This document shows positions 45,125 through 54,087 of a stretch of 64,000 bases of DNA, piece by piece. The position numbers and the translations under genes were made by a program. A model generated the notes under the pieces. It saw nothing but the letters and a program-made list of their open reading frames with translations. It was not told the origin of the DNA and searched no databases. The stretch is from assembly GCA_020974905.1 (NCBI GenBank), contig CP087563.1, forward strand, positions 5,518,001 to 5,582,000. The letters are read 5' to 3'. Source of the DNA: Planctomycetes bacterium syqfu (GTDB taxonomy: Bacteria; Planctomycetota; Phycisphaerae; Phycisphaerales; Phycisphaeraceae). How positions within the stretch are numbered: position 1 is the first letter of the stretch; every line of letters starts with the position of its first letter.

Positions 45125-45284
45125 TTTGCCGACAGTGAACCCAATCCCAGCGCTTCCACTTTAGGGTCCAGGAAGCAGCGAAGCATGGGAACAGGTCCAG
45201 GTAACAGGGTGTGTGAGTTCTCACTCCCACCTAACCATGTGTCCCGCCACCACGCTCCAGTCCAACTGGGGCGTGGTTTTTTTT
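45125..45284 (+). ncRNA. Candidate structured RNA downstream of iscA
   Basis: After iscA the sequence can fold into three hairpins: TCCCA/TGGGA with an inner GCTTCC/GGAAGC (about 45147-45194), GTGAG/CTCAC near 45212-45223, and the terminator at 45248-45284. The piece GGGTCCAGGAAGCAGCG resembles the conserved top of bacterial SRP RNA, but the tetraloop is missing, so I do not call it ffs. It could be the 3' UTR of the isc operon or a separate small RNA. Confidence 0.3.
45248..45284 (+). terminator. Intrinsic terminator after the isc operon
   Basis: CCACGCTCCAGT pairs with ACTGGGGCGTGG (one G-T) over a 5-nt loop and is followed by eight T. It probably ends the isc transcript and any small RNA before it. 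Confidence 0.88.
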
Positions 45285-45305
45285 GATGTGCCAAACAATG
45301 CGTTA

Positions 45306-46184
45306 TCAATCGGACGCGCTTAATGGGGCAAGGTTTTCGGGGGACCGATCACAGATATGCAGATACGCCGACACGCAGATCATGCACGTTAAAGGTGTCA
45401 TGAACAAGCTCAATGCTTCACCGACATAGGGGACAAACGAAGCGCCGAAATCCATCGCCAAAATCAGGCACGTGAGGACGAAGTGCAGGCCGAAGCCGTT
45501 TTCCATCACCATCGCCTTGCTTTGTCGCATGGATTCGAACACGCCCAATTTGCGGTCAACCATCAGTTCAAAGCAGTAAAACCAGATCGTAAACAGTAAT
45601 AACCCCGGGATAATCAACAGCGCCATGCCGATCAGTTCGCAGACTGTCGTCAGAAAGAACAGGCCAAGCAGCGGCCAGAATTGTTTGAAGCCGGCAAAAA
45701 GGTCACCTAATTCAGCTTTGTGATCCGGCTTGCGACAGGCTTTGATACACATGAACATATAACCACCGAAAATAGGCCCGGCGAGGATCAGCAGCGAGAC
45801 AATCATCAGGGCGTGAGAGATCAGCGCGCCCAGAACCAATACCAGGAAGTTTTGTCGATACATTTCCAGGGCTTCGTTGAAAAATGTGCCGATGCTAAAT
45901 GGCGAAGGGGGAGGGGCAGGCACAGCCTCGGAGATTTGTGTGACTGATATGGATTCCGAATAGGAGTCCGGCGGCCCCAGTGTTTCAATGACCTGCGCCA
46001 TATGCGCCAGCGTCACCGGTTCGTCATCCAATTCGCTCAACGCTTCCTCGATATGTTGTTGGACATTGAGGATGATCTCGTTGATTTCTTCCTCTGGCAG
46101 ATTGGCCAGTTGTTGTCGAAGACGGGTCAGGTAATCTGCTTCGAGATGCTGGGCTTCCCCGGTTCTGGTTTTCATCAGATTCAT
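45306..46184 (-). CDS. HAAS-domain integral membrane protein
   Basis: The 292-residue protein starts with a helical HAAS-like domain (YLTRLRQQLANLPEEEINEII ... VIETLGPPDSY, residues about 18-95), typical of proteins controlled by PadR regulators. Five or six membrane helices follow in a DUF975-like arrangement (LLIIPGLLLFTIWFYCFELMV, KAMVMENGFGLH). Its start codon overlaps the stop of the padR gene (ATGA), so the two are translationally coupled. The function is unknown; such pairs often respond to envelope stress or toxic compounds. Confidence 0.75.
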   Translation of the reverse strand: MNLMKTRTGEAQHLEADYLTRLRQQLANLPEEEINEIILNVQQHIEEALSELDDEPVTLAHMAQVIETLGPPDSYSESISVTQISEAVPAPPPSPFSIGTFFNEALEMYRQNFLVLVLGALISHALMIVSLLILAGPIFGGYMFMCIKACRKPDHKAELGDLFAGFKQFWPLLGLFFLTTVCELIGMALLIIPGLLLFTIWFYCFELMVDRKLGVFESMRQSKAMVMENGFGLHFVLTCLILAMDFGASFVPYVGEALSLFMTPLTCMICVSAYLHICDRSPENLAPLSASD

Positions 46185-46519
46185 CCTTTGTGTTCAATCA
46201 TCAAGTCTTTGACATGTTCGTTGATCTGGTTCCATGTTTGATTGATTTGCTTGACGCGTTTGCGTCCTTGCGGGGTCAGGTGATAGATGATTCGTGGCGG
46301 GCCGTTGGTGGATTCTTCAATGACACTTTTAAGCAGACCTTCACGTTTAAGGCGGTTGAGCAGCGGGTAGATAGTGCCAACGGTCACCACCAGCCCAGGG
46401 ATGGCAGTGAGGCGTTTGACCAATTCATAGCCATGAGCCTGCTCTCTGGCGAGAATGTTGAGCAGGCACAGTTCAAGGAGTCCCTTTTTGACTTGGGTCA
46501 GCCATTTGTCATTGCTCAA
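46181..46519 (-). CDS. PadR family transcriptional regulator
   Basis: The start is set at TTG 46519, because GGAG lies seven bases upstream and a near-perfect promoter (TTGACA/CATAAT) occupies the further-upstream open frame. The 112-residue protein has the PadR winged helix: LLELCLLNILAREQAHGYELVKRL, VTVGTIYPLLNRLKREGLL and RIIYHLTPQGRKRV. PadR proteins are repressors that respond to phenolics, antibiotics or other small molecules. It is coupled to the HAAS membrane-protein gene by an ATGA overlap. Confidence 0.9.
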   Translation of the reverse strand: MSNDKWLTQVKKGLLELCLLNILAREQAHGYELVKRLTAIPGLVVTVGTIYPLLNRLKREGLLKSVIEESTNGPPRIIYHLTPQGRKRVKQINQTWNQINEHVKDLMIEHKG

Positions 46520-46549
46520 GAACTCACTCCGGATATGTTGGAATAGGCT

Positions 46550-46579
46550 ATTATGCACTGCAAGATACTTGGCTGTCAA
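46550..46579 (-). promoter_or_regulatory. Sigma70-type promoter of padR-HAAS
   Basis: On the minus strand TTGACA (46579-46574) and CATAAT (46555-46550) are 18 bp apart. The transcript would start near 46543, about 25 nt before the TTG start. Confidence 0.7.
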
Positions 46580-46673
46580 TGCTATGTCTCCAGCCGGGGC
46601 GTGGTTTTTTTATCGACAGGGGCGCTGACTGCTGAGGTATACTGAATAAACACTTCAAACAAGGGGAAAAACA

Positions 46674-47141
46674 ATGCTGCGGTGAAAATATTTCTGGTTT
46701 GCATTGTTGTTTTTGGTGCTGGTTGTGTAGTACCTGTCGGTGTCTCTGCCAGTCAAGCGACGGTTGCGTTGGATTGATGCCAATACCGCATCAGTGAAAT
46801 CACAAATGATCTGGTTTAGTCGATGGGAAGCTGATCCAGTCATCAAAGCCTCTGCATTGGAGACGTGGGCACGTGAACATGATCTGTTTGAAGGATATGC
46901 TTGGGAAAGTATTTCAGGTGACTCTCAAACCATCTGGGGAATTACCGTCATTAATTACTGCAAAATCACAATGCCGTTGATTTGGGGTTTACGGGATAAG
47001 GCGTCAGATTTATTTATTGAAAATGCAACTGAGCAACAACTGTCATCATTCATGCATGCGATGAATCATGGGACTGATCAGCAACGTGAACAGACATGTG
47101 AGCAAGCGTATGAAATCATGTTTCCCAAGCAAAAGCAATAG
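46674..47141 (+). pseudogene. Small membrane-anchored protein gene with two nonsense codons
   Basis: ATG 46674 has the strong ribosome site AAGGGGAA. The same frame reads MLR, TGA (46683-46685), a hydrophobic stretch KYFWFALLFLVLVV, TAG (46728-46730), then YLSVSLPVKRRLRWIDA and a further 120 residues of ordinary protein to TAA at 47139-47141. The hydrophobic anchor and the soluble part fit together in one frame, so the two stops look like mutations rather than a wrong frame. The downstream part could still be made from the GTG at 46740, giving 133 residues. No family was recognised. Confidence 0.6.
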
Positions 47142-47227
47142 CTGCATCACCACGTGATGCTGAAGCTGCAAAGCAGATTGCTGGGTGATGGAATTCTTGA
47201 ATTTCAATATTTCACACACAATTCACC

Positions 47228-47256
47228 TTGACAAAATGTAAAGTCTGCTTTACATT
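47228..47256 (+). promoter_or_regulatory. Promoter with embedded operator for the membrane/XRE pair
   Basis: TTGACA (47228-47233) and TACATT (47251-47256) are 17 bp apart. The palindrome TGTAAAG-TCTG-CTTTACA (47237-47254) fills the spacer and overlaps the -10 box, an arrangement expected for repression by the XRE protein encoded downstream. Confidence 0.65.
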
Positions 47257-47292
47257 GATTCCCGGTCAAGCAACTCAGAGATTTGGGGCAAG

Positions 47293-47697
47293 ATGACGCC
47301 GTTTGAGAAACATGCCTGGTTTAATTTGGTGGTGTTTGTCGTGACGTTGATTGTGGTTGTCCCCATGCTGTTTTTGGTTCAAGGCAATTGGTATCTGTCG
47401 GGTTTTGCACTGTTGGGATTGTGGGTTCTGGGGCCCGTCTTTTATCCAAGTCAATCTTTGATTGATGAGCGGATTCGAGCGATTCAGAATCATGCCACAC
47501 GCATCGCCTACTGGGCTTACTGGGTTTTATTTGTGCTTGGTGGGCTGGCGATGTGGTTCTGGCAATATCGTCAACAGACGCTGGGACCGACGGTGATACC
47601 GATACTGGTTCTCGGGGGTCTGGTGTTGTATGTGTTGGTCCATTCCGGGGCGACCATCATCCTGCACCGCCTGGAGAACTGGTATGCCGGGAGTTGA
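47293..47697 (+). CDS. Small four-helix membrane protein paired with an XRE regulator
   Basis: The 134-residue protein has four hydrophobic helices (about 11-30, 34-50, 72-90 and 98-118) and a short basic-aromatic end. It overlaps the next gene, an XRE-family regulator, by 14 bp. Membrane-protein/XRE pairs of this layout (DUF2178-like) are common in bacteria; the function of the membrane partner is not established. GGGGCAAG precedes ATG 47293. Confidence 0.7.
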   Translation: MTPFEKHAWFNLVVFVVTLIVVVPMLFLVQGNWYLSGFALLGLWVLGPVFYPSQSLIDERIRAIQNHATRIAYWAYWVLFVLGGLAMWFWQYRQQTLGPTVIPILVLGGLVLYVLVHSGATIILHRLENWYAGS

Positions 47698-47908
47698 TTT
47701 GATCAACGACATCCGAAGGCTGCGTCGCGAGAACGGCAAGATGACGCAACAGGAACTGGCTGATCACGTACAGGTCAGTCGGCAGACGATCATTGCGCTC
47801 GAATCCGGCCGCTACGCACCTTCGCTTGTCCTGGCTATGCGTATCGCAAACGTCTTTAACGTCGGGGTCGAAGACGTGTTTCAGTTGGCAGACGAATCTG
47901 AAGAATAA
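47684..47908 (+). CDS. XRE family (YgzD-like) small transcriptional regulator
   Basis: The start is ATG 47684, inside the end of the previous gene, with GGAG eight bases upstream; earlier in-frame codons give no sensible protein. The 74-residue product is almost only a helix-turn-helix ([29 protein letters not shown] read in two parts) followed by [14 protein letters not shown]. Such proteins act as dimeric repressors, often of their own operon. The palindrome at 47237-47254 is the likely operator. Confidence 0.9.
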   Translation: MPGVDLINDIRRLRRENGKMTQQELADHVQVSRQTIIALESGRYAPSLVLAMRIANVFNVGVEDVFQLADESEE

Positions 47909-47929
47909 ACCTGTTCCGGAGGATCCAAA

Positions 47930-48727
47930 ATGCAGAAAACGCTTCTTGTTATCAACACCATTTTTATCATGGCAGTGGGCGCTTTTGTCTTGCCTTTGTT
48001 TCTGGATGTGCGTGATGTGAGTATGCAGGTTCAGGATTTGAGCCAGCGCAATGAGCAAACTCTCGAGCAAGCCGCGACACAAGCCGATCAATTTCAGAAA
48101 AGTATGCAACAAGCTCAACAGGAATTGATCCTGAAGGTTGATCAGTTCGAAACAACCAAAACCGCTCAGGATGAAAAAATTGCTGCGGTTCAAAAACAAC
48201 TCGACGAGCTTGTGACAGAACTTAAATTAATCAATCAGGGCAATACGGATGTGGTGACCAAGGCCAACAATCTCGAAAAGCAGGTTGCTGAAATCGCATC
48301 CATGCAGGGCACGATGTACGACAAGATATTGGGTGAAGTCCTCAAGTCAGTGGACAAGAATCTTTCGACTTCCAACAGCCGTCCTGCGACACAGCGTGTG
48401 GTGATGCCGATCGCCAAGAGTGAATCGATTGAAGGCAGTTGGCTGTTGGTGTTGCCCGCTGGCTTTCAACGCCAGGTTGCATGGAAGCAGGTTTCACCGG
48501 TTGATTATCAATTCAGTTCACCCGGAAGTAGTTTTACTGGGACGTATCAGAAACGTGGCGATCAATTGGTATTGGTCTCTGCATCACAATCGCGTTTGAA
48601 TGGACATTTCATCTGGCAAATCGATAACGCACACGCCATGCGCTTGATCAAGTCGCCACCCACAAGCATGATTGGCTCAGACTATACGGGTGCCACACTT
48701 GTTCGACGGGGGGCATCGACGAACTGA
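47930..48727 (+). CDS. Membrane-anchored coiled-coil protein
   Basis: The 265-residue protein has an N-terminal membrane helix (residues 5-25), a long Gln-rich coiled coil (about 30-150) and a C-terminal globular part of about 90 residues starting at SIEGSWLLVLPAGF that looks like a small beta-barrel. CGGAGG precedes ATG 47930. The globular part is probably outside the membrane. It follows the XRE gene by 21 bp and may be in the same operon. No family was recognised. Confidence 0.65.
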   Translation: MQKTLLVINTIFIMAVGAFVLPLFLDVRDVSMQVQDLSQRNEQTLEQAATQADQFQKSMQQAQQELILKVDQFETTKTAQDEKIAAVQKQLDELVTELKLINQGNTDVVTKANNLEKQVAEIASMQGTMYDKILGEVLKSVDKNLSTSNSRPATQRVVMPIAKSESIEGSWLLVLPAGFQRQVAWKQVSPVDYQFSSPGSSFTGTYQKRGDQLVLVSASQSRLNGHFIWQIDNAHAMRLIKSPPTSMIGSDYTGATLVRRGASTN

Positions 48728-48843
48728 TTGCATGCCGGATCACTGAATTCGACATAAAACCAGAGGAATTGTGGCTGGTTTGGCTGACGCCTGGCCGTTA
48801 ACTTGATTGGAGTTATCAAACTCCAACCCAAGGTTTAACGCTC

Positions 48844-49521
48844 ATGTCCAAAACCATTCGCATTCTCCCTGCTGGCGATTCAATCACGGCATCGCACGAC
48901 GAACTTCGTGGTGGCTATCGTGGTCCGCTTCAAGATTTGCTCGATGAATTTGAAGTCGAACATCAATACGTCGGCACACGCACCGATCGCAGTGCAGGCA
49001 TTCGTGACGGGGCGCATGATGGGTATCCGGGTTGGAGCATGACGCAATTGCTCAATGGTGATGATACGCCACCATGGGGTTCGCTGAGCAGTCTAGCAGA
49101 CAGTGTGAAAAAGTTTGAGCCCGATGTGATGCTGCTTCTGTGTGGCACGAATCCGATTTACCTTGGCGAACCCCAGCCGGTCATGCAGACGATGCGTGAT
49201 CTCGTGGACAACATGTTTGCTACGCGCCCGACCATGCATCTTTTCCTGGGGTCGATTCTGCCGATCATGCCCGGTGAAAAACCGTGGAACATGACGGTGC
49301 CTCAGTCGATTCTCAAGCGTGTCAAGCAGTACAACATTCTCCAGGCCGGTCTGGTCGCTGAGTATGCTGCTCAGGGTAAGTCGATTCATTTTGTGGACCA
49401 CTATCCCATTGCCAATGGCGCGACGGATCTTGGTGAAGATGGTGTGCATCCAGCTGCCAACGTGTTCCCGCGTATGGCTTGGGCATGGTTTGCTGCGATG
49501 AAAGCAGCAGGTTTGTTTTAA
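48844..49521 (+). CDS. SGNH/GDSL-type hydrolase
   Basis: The 225-residue protein has the block I motif PAGDSITAS with S13 as nucleophile, LLLCGTNPIY with the block III Asn, and EDGVHP with D199 and H202 at the end. These are the SGNH catalytic residues. It resembles sialate-O-acetylesterase and rhamnogalacturonan-acetylesterase-like enzymes, which remove acyl groups from sugars or lipids. No signal peptide is visible. The substrate is unknown; an acetylated glycan is plausible given the surroundings. Confidence 0.88.
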   Translation: MSKTIRILPAGDSITASHDELRGGYRGPLQDLLDEFEVEHQYVGTRTDRSAGIRDGAHDGYPGWSMTQLLNGDDTPPWGSLSSLADSVKKFEPDVMLLLCGTNPIYLGEPQPVMQTMRDLVDNMFATRPTMHLFLGSILPIMPGEKPWNMTVPQSILKRVKQYNILQAGLVAEYAAQGKSIHFVDHYPIANGATDLGEDGVHPAANVFPRMAWAWFAAMKAAGLF

Positions 49522-49638
49522 GCCGATAGCACGATTACCATTTGTGTCATGAGTCTGTCTATGCTCAAAGTAACTGTGATGCAATTCAACACGGTGATTG
49601 TGATTCAAATTGAAAAACCGTCCCAGACTCAATACCTG

Positions 49639-51624
49639 TCATTCGCTCTGAGGTGAGTTACTTTTTGGATTAAGCATTTGCTCGGCACGCTTGAGATTGT
49701 CTTTGGCCTGCTCTAACTTTGGATCAGCCTGGACTGCGCGTTTAAAGTAGGTTGCGGCCTGTTTGACGTGACCTTGCTTGGCAAGCACAACGCCCATGCT
49801 GTTGAGGATTTTGGCATCACTTGGATGTTGAATGAGATAGCGTTCGTACATCCTCTGGGCGCGTTGCAGTTGGCCAAGTTGTGAATAGCTGTAACCAAGT
49901 TCCGAATACAACGCATCGCTTGGCTGTTTGGCAATGAAAGGTTGGAGTAATTCAGCAGCCTGTTGATGTTCTTGCTTGAGATTGCAGATGCCTGCCAGGT
50001 TCAAAGCTGCACTTTCATTGTCAGGATTTTCAGCAAGGGCCATGCGCAGATAGGTGATGGCTTTGTCATACTGCTGAGTTGTCTTGTTCACCAGCCCCAG
50101 TCCCAGCAGCGCTTTGTTTCGAAATTGGGAGTCGTTGATCGCGGTCATGTAGTAGTTGGTTGCGCGATCATACCTTTGAAGATTCATCTCGATATAGCCA
50201 AGATTGATATGGGCAAGGCGATTGCTTTGTGGCGCGTTGATGTGGTATTGGTAGCATTGCCAGGCCGGTGCCCATTGCTTTTGGCTTTCGTAAATTTCAC
50301 CCAGATGAATCCAGCATTCCTTGGATCGGGTGTTTTGGTCAATCTGATGTTGCCAGAGAACCACGGGATTGTCATAAAAATGTGACAGCTTCATGGTCCA
50401 GGGCAGGTAACAAACACAGGTGATCAAACTCAGTGACAGGGCGGCGAGTAACGCCTGTTTTTCCGAGCATTTGATGGTAATGACAAGACGATAGACCGCA
50501 ACGACCGGCAAAAGCAGAGCAATGATGCTGAGGATGGAAATGCGACGATCCGCAGCCACTTCGCTGACCAGCGGCAGAACACTGGAGGTCGGGCCAAGCA
50601 GCAGGAAAATACACAGGATGCTGCAACTGAGTTTGGGAAATTTGATCAGTGACAGACAGCCCAACACAAACAGCATGGCCAGACTGAAGAATTCAAGGCG
50701 AACCTGCGAAAAGCCGCGGACGATCGGCCAGTCATATGACAGGCAAAGTCCAGCTGGCCAATAGCAGTTGATCAGGTAATGCCAGATCACCTGGGATTGG
50801 GTCATCAGGTATTCAAAACGCGAAACACCAAAGCCGGTCCCGGTACAACTTGGATTGGGATTGTAGAGGATGATCGCGCCACAGATGGACCATGTGGCAG
50901 CGAAGATGGCCAGATAGGCTTTGGGCTTGGATTGGTAGGCTTTGCGAAAACTGCCGTTGAGAAAAGCGTAGTCAATCAACAGCAGTATTGGTGGAAGTAC
51001 TGCTGCATTTTGCTTAAAGCCCATACTCACCACGCAGGCTGTGAACATCATCACCAGCCAGCGTTTTTTGCCTGTGAGATGATGGCGAATCAGGCCGTCG
51101 ATTGAGAGGAAGATACCCAGTGCTGCAAACTGCTCAGAGCGTTGGGTGATGTAGAGAACGCATTCGGTTTGCACCGGATGCAGACTCCATGCCAGACTCA
51201 CAAGTAAGGCCAGCCAGTCGGTGAGATAGCGATTTTTTTCAGAGCTGTTCAAACATATCGGCAAAAAACGGCTGAGTAAGCCAAGCAGTACCCATGCGAT
51301 GATGATCTGCAAGACGATGTTGGTCCAACGATAGGGTTCTGGATTCAAGCCATAGAGTTTGTAGTCGATGGCGAAACTCAGGTTAATCAGCGGTCTGCTG
51401 GAGTAGGTCGTATCCCGCTTGCCTTTGAGAACCGCCCACCATGAATCCTGATGAAAGGTCGGATTCTTTTCAATGGCAATGCTGTCATCAAAAATAAATG
51501 GCCCGTGTACCCCCTGTCCAAAGACCCAGAGAATCAGTCCTGCAATGAGTATGCGAAACACCAGCATGCGAAGCGGGTCGTTACGCATGGCAGGTGGTCT
51601 TGAATTCTCGATTGCATCATTCAC
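49639..51624 (-). CDS. TMTC-like GT-C membrane protein with TPR domain (second copy)
   Basis: The 661-residue protein repeats the architecture of the 9970-12324 gene: GPFIFDDSIAIEKNP with D46-D47 in the first loop, SSRPLINLSFAIDY, WTNIVLQIIIAW, about 10 membrane helices, and six or more TPR units after about residue 420 (AHINLGYIEMNLQRYDRATN, SVLGKQP-type loops). It should glycosylate proteins outside the membrane using a lipid-linked sugar, by analogy to TMTC/PMT enzymes. Sequence identity to the first copy is low by eye. The gene is alone on the minus strand. Confidence 0.78.
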   Translation of the reverse strand: MNDAIENSRPPAMRNDPLRMLVFRILIAGLILWVFGQGVHGPFIFDDSIAIEKNPTFHQDSWWAVLKGKRDTTYSSRPLINLSFAIDYKLYGLNPEPYRWTNIVLQIIIAWVLLGLLSRFLPICLNSSEKNRYLTDWLALLVSLAWSLHPVQTECVLYITQRSEQFAALGIFLSIDGLIRHHLTGKKRWLVMMFTACVVSMGFKQNAAVLPPILLLIDYAFLNGSFRKAYQSKPKAYLAIFAATWSICGAIILYNPNPSCTGTGFGVSRFEYLMTQSQVIWHYLINCYWPAGLCLSYDWPIVRGFSQVRLEFFSLAMLFVLGCLSLIKFPKLSCSILCIFLLLGPTSSVLPLVSEVAADRRISILSIIALLLPVVAVYRLVITIKCSEKQALLAALSLSLITCVCYLPWTMKLSHFYDNPVVLWQHQIDQNTRSKECWIHLGEIYESQKQWAPAWQCYQYHINAPQSNRLAHINLGYIEMNLQRYDRATNYYMTAINDSQFRNKALLGLGLVNKTTQQYDKAITYLRMALAENPDNESAALNLAGICNLKQEHQQAAELLQPFIAKQPSDALYSELGYSYSQLGQLQRAQRMYERYLIQHPSDAKILNSMGVVLAKQGHVKQAATYFKRAVQADPKLEQAKDNLKRAEQMLNPKSNSPQSE

Positions 51625-51715
51625 AAGGTGTGTCTTTCATCCAGCGGGTATACGTTGAACAATATACCTGCCAAATGCGACCCGGATAAGATGGTGGGGT
51701 GTCGAATGAGTAATT

Positions 51716-53320
51716 TTAACCGTCAGCTTCGATGCCCAGGTCTTTGACCTTTTTGTTGAGCGTGTTGCGGTTGATGCCCAGAAAGTCGGCTGCCCGGGTT
51801 TTCACACCACCGGTGTGTTCGAGGGCTTCGGTGATCAGGGCGCGTTCGACTTGATTGACGACGATCTCGTAAATCTGGCCTTCGTTCATTTCGTATTCAC
51901 GAATGGCTTGCTCGGCGAGGCGGCCTGCGGTGGTTTCCAGTGATTCACTCGAACCCGTGCCACGGACCTGTTGAGCGAACATGCGGATTTGCAGGGGCAG
52001 TAACTCGTCGGTGAACTCATCACTACTTGAAAGCACGACCGCGCGTTCGACACAGTTTTCCAACTCGCGCACGTTACCCGGCCAGGGATAACGCAGCAGG
52101 GTGTTGAGAATCTCCCGACTCATGCGATGGAGATTGCGGCTGTTTTCCTTGTTGAAGCGATCCAGGAAAAAATCGATCAGACGCGGGATGTCCTCACGAC
52201 GGTTACGCAGTGGCGGGATGTTGATCGTCACCACATTCAGTCGGTAGTAAAGGTCTTCACGGAAATCGCCTGAGCGAACCGCTTCTTCCAGATCAAGATT
52301 GGTTGCAGCAATCACACGCACGTCAACCTTCACAGAGTGATGATCACCCACACGCTCAAACTCACGTTCCTGGAGCACACGCAGGAGCTTGACCTGGAGT
52401 TGTGGATCCATCGTGCCGATTTCGTCGAGGAAGATCGAGCCACCATCCGCAGCTTCAAATCGGCCGGTCTTGTCTTTGACGGCACCGGTGAAGGCGCCCT
52501 TGACGTGGCCGAAGAGTTCGGATTCCAGAAGTTGCGGGGACAGGGCGCCACAGTTCACGCGGATCAGTGGTTTGTCCTTACGCGGTGAGTTGTAGTGGAT
52601 CGCCTTGGCAATCATTTCCTTACCGACACCGGTTTCACCGAGCAGCAGGGCGGTGGCGCGGCTGGTGGCAACCTGGCTGACGGTCGCTAAAACTTCTTCC
52701 ATCGCCGGCGATGAGCCGATGATATTATCAAAGTGGTAGCGCTTGCCCAGGTTGTCGCGGAGTCGTTCGTTCTGCTCGATGAGCTGATCGGTTTCGACTT
52801 TGACGATCTGGTGCAGTCGGATGGTCTGTGAAAACGAGCCGGCAATGATGGTCAGCAGGCGTGCATCTGCAGCCAGCGACATTTCGTCGGTGTAGGGTAT
52901 ATCGACGGAGATGGTGCCAGCCACGCCGGTTTCGCCCTTGACGGGGACACAGATGAAGCTGATGGGGCGCTTGTCATTTTCGTTGATCAGTTTTTCGCGA
53001 CCGGTTCGGTTGAGGAAATCCTGGTCCTGCGAAATGTCTGCAATGACACGCGGTTCACTGGACTTCATCACCTGACCGGTGATGCCTTCGCCCAGTGCGT
53101 AGCGTCCCTTGGCCATCTCCTCGGGACTGAGGCCGACCCCGGCGATGATGCGCATCTGCTCGGTGGCATCGTCCCAAAGTGTTAAGGAGGCTCGTTTGAT
53201 GCCCATTTGGTCAACAAGGACACTCATGGCATGTTGAAATACTTCGTTAAGCTCCAATCCTTCGCCCAGGATTAAGCTTATTTTTTCGAGGATGTCTAAT
53301 TCTTGTTCAGGTCTGGTCAT
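51716..53320 (-). CDS. NifA-like sigma54-dependent regulator with GAF domain
   Basis: The 534-residue protein has an N-terminal GAF domain (about 15-165), a sigma54-interaction AAA+ domain with Walker A GETGVGKE, the GAFTGA loop at 275-280 and DEIGTM, and a C-terminal Fis-type helix-turn-helix (LEHTGGVKTRAADFLGINRN). It would activate promoters bound by sigma54 RNA polymerase; the GAF domain senses a small molecule, redox state or nitrogen signal. A possible promoter (TTGCCA/TAAAAT, 16 bp spacing, 53357-53330) would give an almost leaderless mRNA, with only a weak ribosome site. No target was identified. Confidence 0.93.
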   Translation of the reverse strand: MTRPEQELDILEKISLILGEGLELNEVFQHAMSVLVDQMGIKRASLTLWDDATEQMRIIAGVGLSPEEMAKGRYALGEGITGQVMKSSEPRVIADISQDQDFLNRTGREKLINENDKRPISFICVPVKGETGVAGTISVDIPYTDEMSLAADARLLTIIAGSFSQTIRLHQIVKVETDQLIEQNERLRDNLGKRYHFDNIIGSSPAMEEVLATVSQVATSRATALLLGETGVGKEMIAKAIHYNSPRKDKPLIRVNCGALSPQLLESELFGHVKGAFTGAVKDKTGRFEAADGGSIFLDEIGTMDPQLQVKLLRVLQEREFERVGDHHSVKVDVRVIAATNLDLEEAVRSGDFREDLYYRLNVVTINIPPLRNRREDIPRLIDFFLDRFNKENSRNLHRMSREILNTLLRYPWPGNVRELENCVERAVVLSSSDEFTDELLPLQIRMFAQQVRGTGSSESLETTAGRLAEQAIREYEMNEGQIYEIVVNQVERALITEALEHTGGVKTRAADFLGINRNTLNKKVKDLGIEADG

Positions 53321-53467
53321 AGTGTGCCTATTTTATAGACATTCATAAATCTGGCAAGGCGGTTGGTAAGTCTTGAGACGAAAACTTGCCCGAATATGGA
53401 TACTATTCCAATTGTAACGTGAAAACACAGTTTGTTAAAGCTGGTTGATTTGAGGTTAAATGTTGGT

Positions 53468-54010
53468 ATGAATAGCATTTATGTTAATACAAAGTCTGCT
53501 TTGGTGTTGTTGATGGTTTTCGGGGCATTATGCGGTTGTCAGTTCAAAGGCGATGCCGTAACGCCAAAGAATCAGGCAGGGCCTTCTGCACTTGATACGC
53601 AGGGGCTCTGGCAGCCTGTCCCACATGATGTCAGGATTTACCCCTCATCACGATTCATTCTCACCGGACAGCGTCCTGCCTTGGAAGCACGTGTCGAACT
53701 CAAGGACGAAATGGGGGATTCGATCAAGGCGGCTGGCAGCTTCCATTTGGAACTGCTCAAGGAAACCGGGGCTCGCAGACAGGCTATGCAGGAGAAGCTC
53801 TACAGTTGGGATGTCCCCCTCAAAACCATGGCAGATCAACAATCCTATTTTGACTCCGTGACCCGAACCTACCGATTTGTTCTCCGGCTGGACCGCGAGA
53901 TTGCACCGGATGACCAATTGGCGTTGGCCCTCACTTTCAAGCGGTTGGATGGGACCTTGCTCAGAACGCAGGCCGTCCTTGGGCCTGATGGTGTGCGATT
54001 TGGGCAATAA
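53468..54010 (+). CDS. Lipoprotein of unknown function
   Basis: The start at ATG 53468 gives a lipoprotein signal peptide (LVLLMVFGALCGCQ) with the lipidated C24; the upstream open frame has no conserved character. The mature part of about 155 residues has two beta-rich segments (RPALEARVELKDEMGDSIKA; TYRFVLRLDREIAPDDQLALA) and looks like a small extracytoplasmic beta-sandwich. It is divergent from the NifA-like gene. No family was recognised. The Cys and hydrophobic core make the anchor call safe. Confidence 0.75.
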   Translation: MNSIYVNTKSALVLLMVFGALCGCQFKGDAVTPKNQAGPSALDTQGLWQPVPHDVRIYPSSRFILTGQRPALEARVELKDEMGDSIKAAGSFHLELLKETGARRQAMQEKLYSWDVPLKTMADQQSYFDSVTRTYRFVLRLDREIAPDDQLALALTFKRLDGTLLRTQAVLGPDGVRFGQ

Positions 54011-54087
54011 GCAGACCGATTCTTATCTTGATGTTGGTGGACTCATAGTCGAGTATGCATGTGATAACGCTGGGCTCAAATGTGGAT

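Noticed and set aside
45140-45200. SRP (4.5S) RNA call
   Set aside because: GGGTCCAGGAAGCAGC lacks the GGAA tetraloop and the closing stem needed for the conserved top hairpin, so only a low-confidence structured RNA is reported.
46585-46611. Second copy of the GGGGCGTGG-T7 terminator near padR
   Set aside because: The left arm of the hairpin is missing, so only the T-rich half resembles the terminator at 45248-45284.
46682-46777. Short lipoprotein-like frame from GTG 46682 (MKIFLVCIVVFGAGC)
   Set aside because: It ends after about 30 codons and has no continuation. The ATG 46674 frame continues into a longer protein, although it has two stops.
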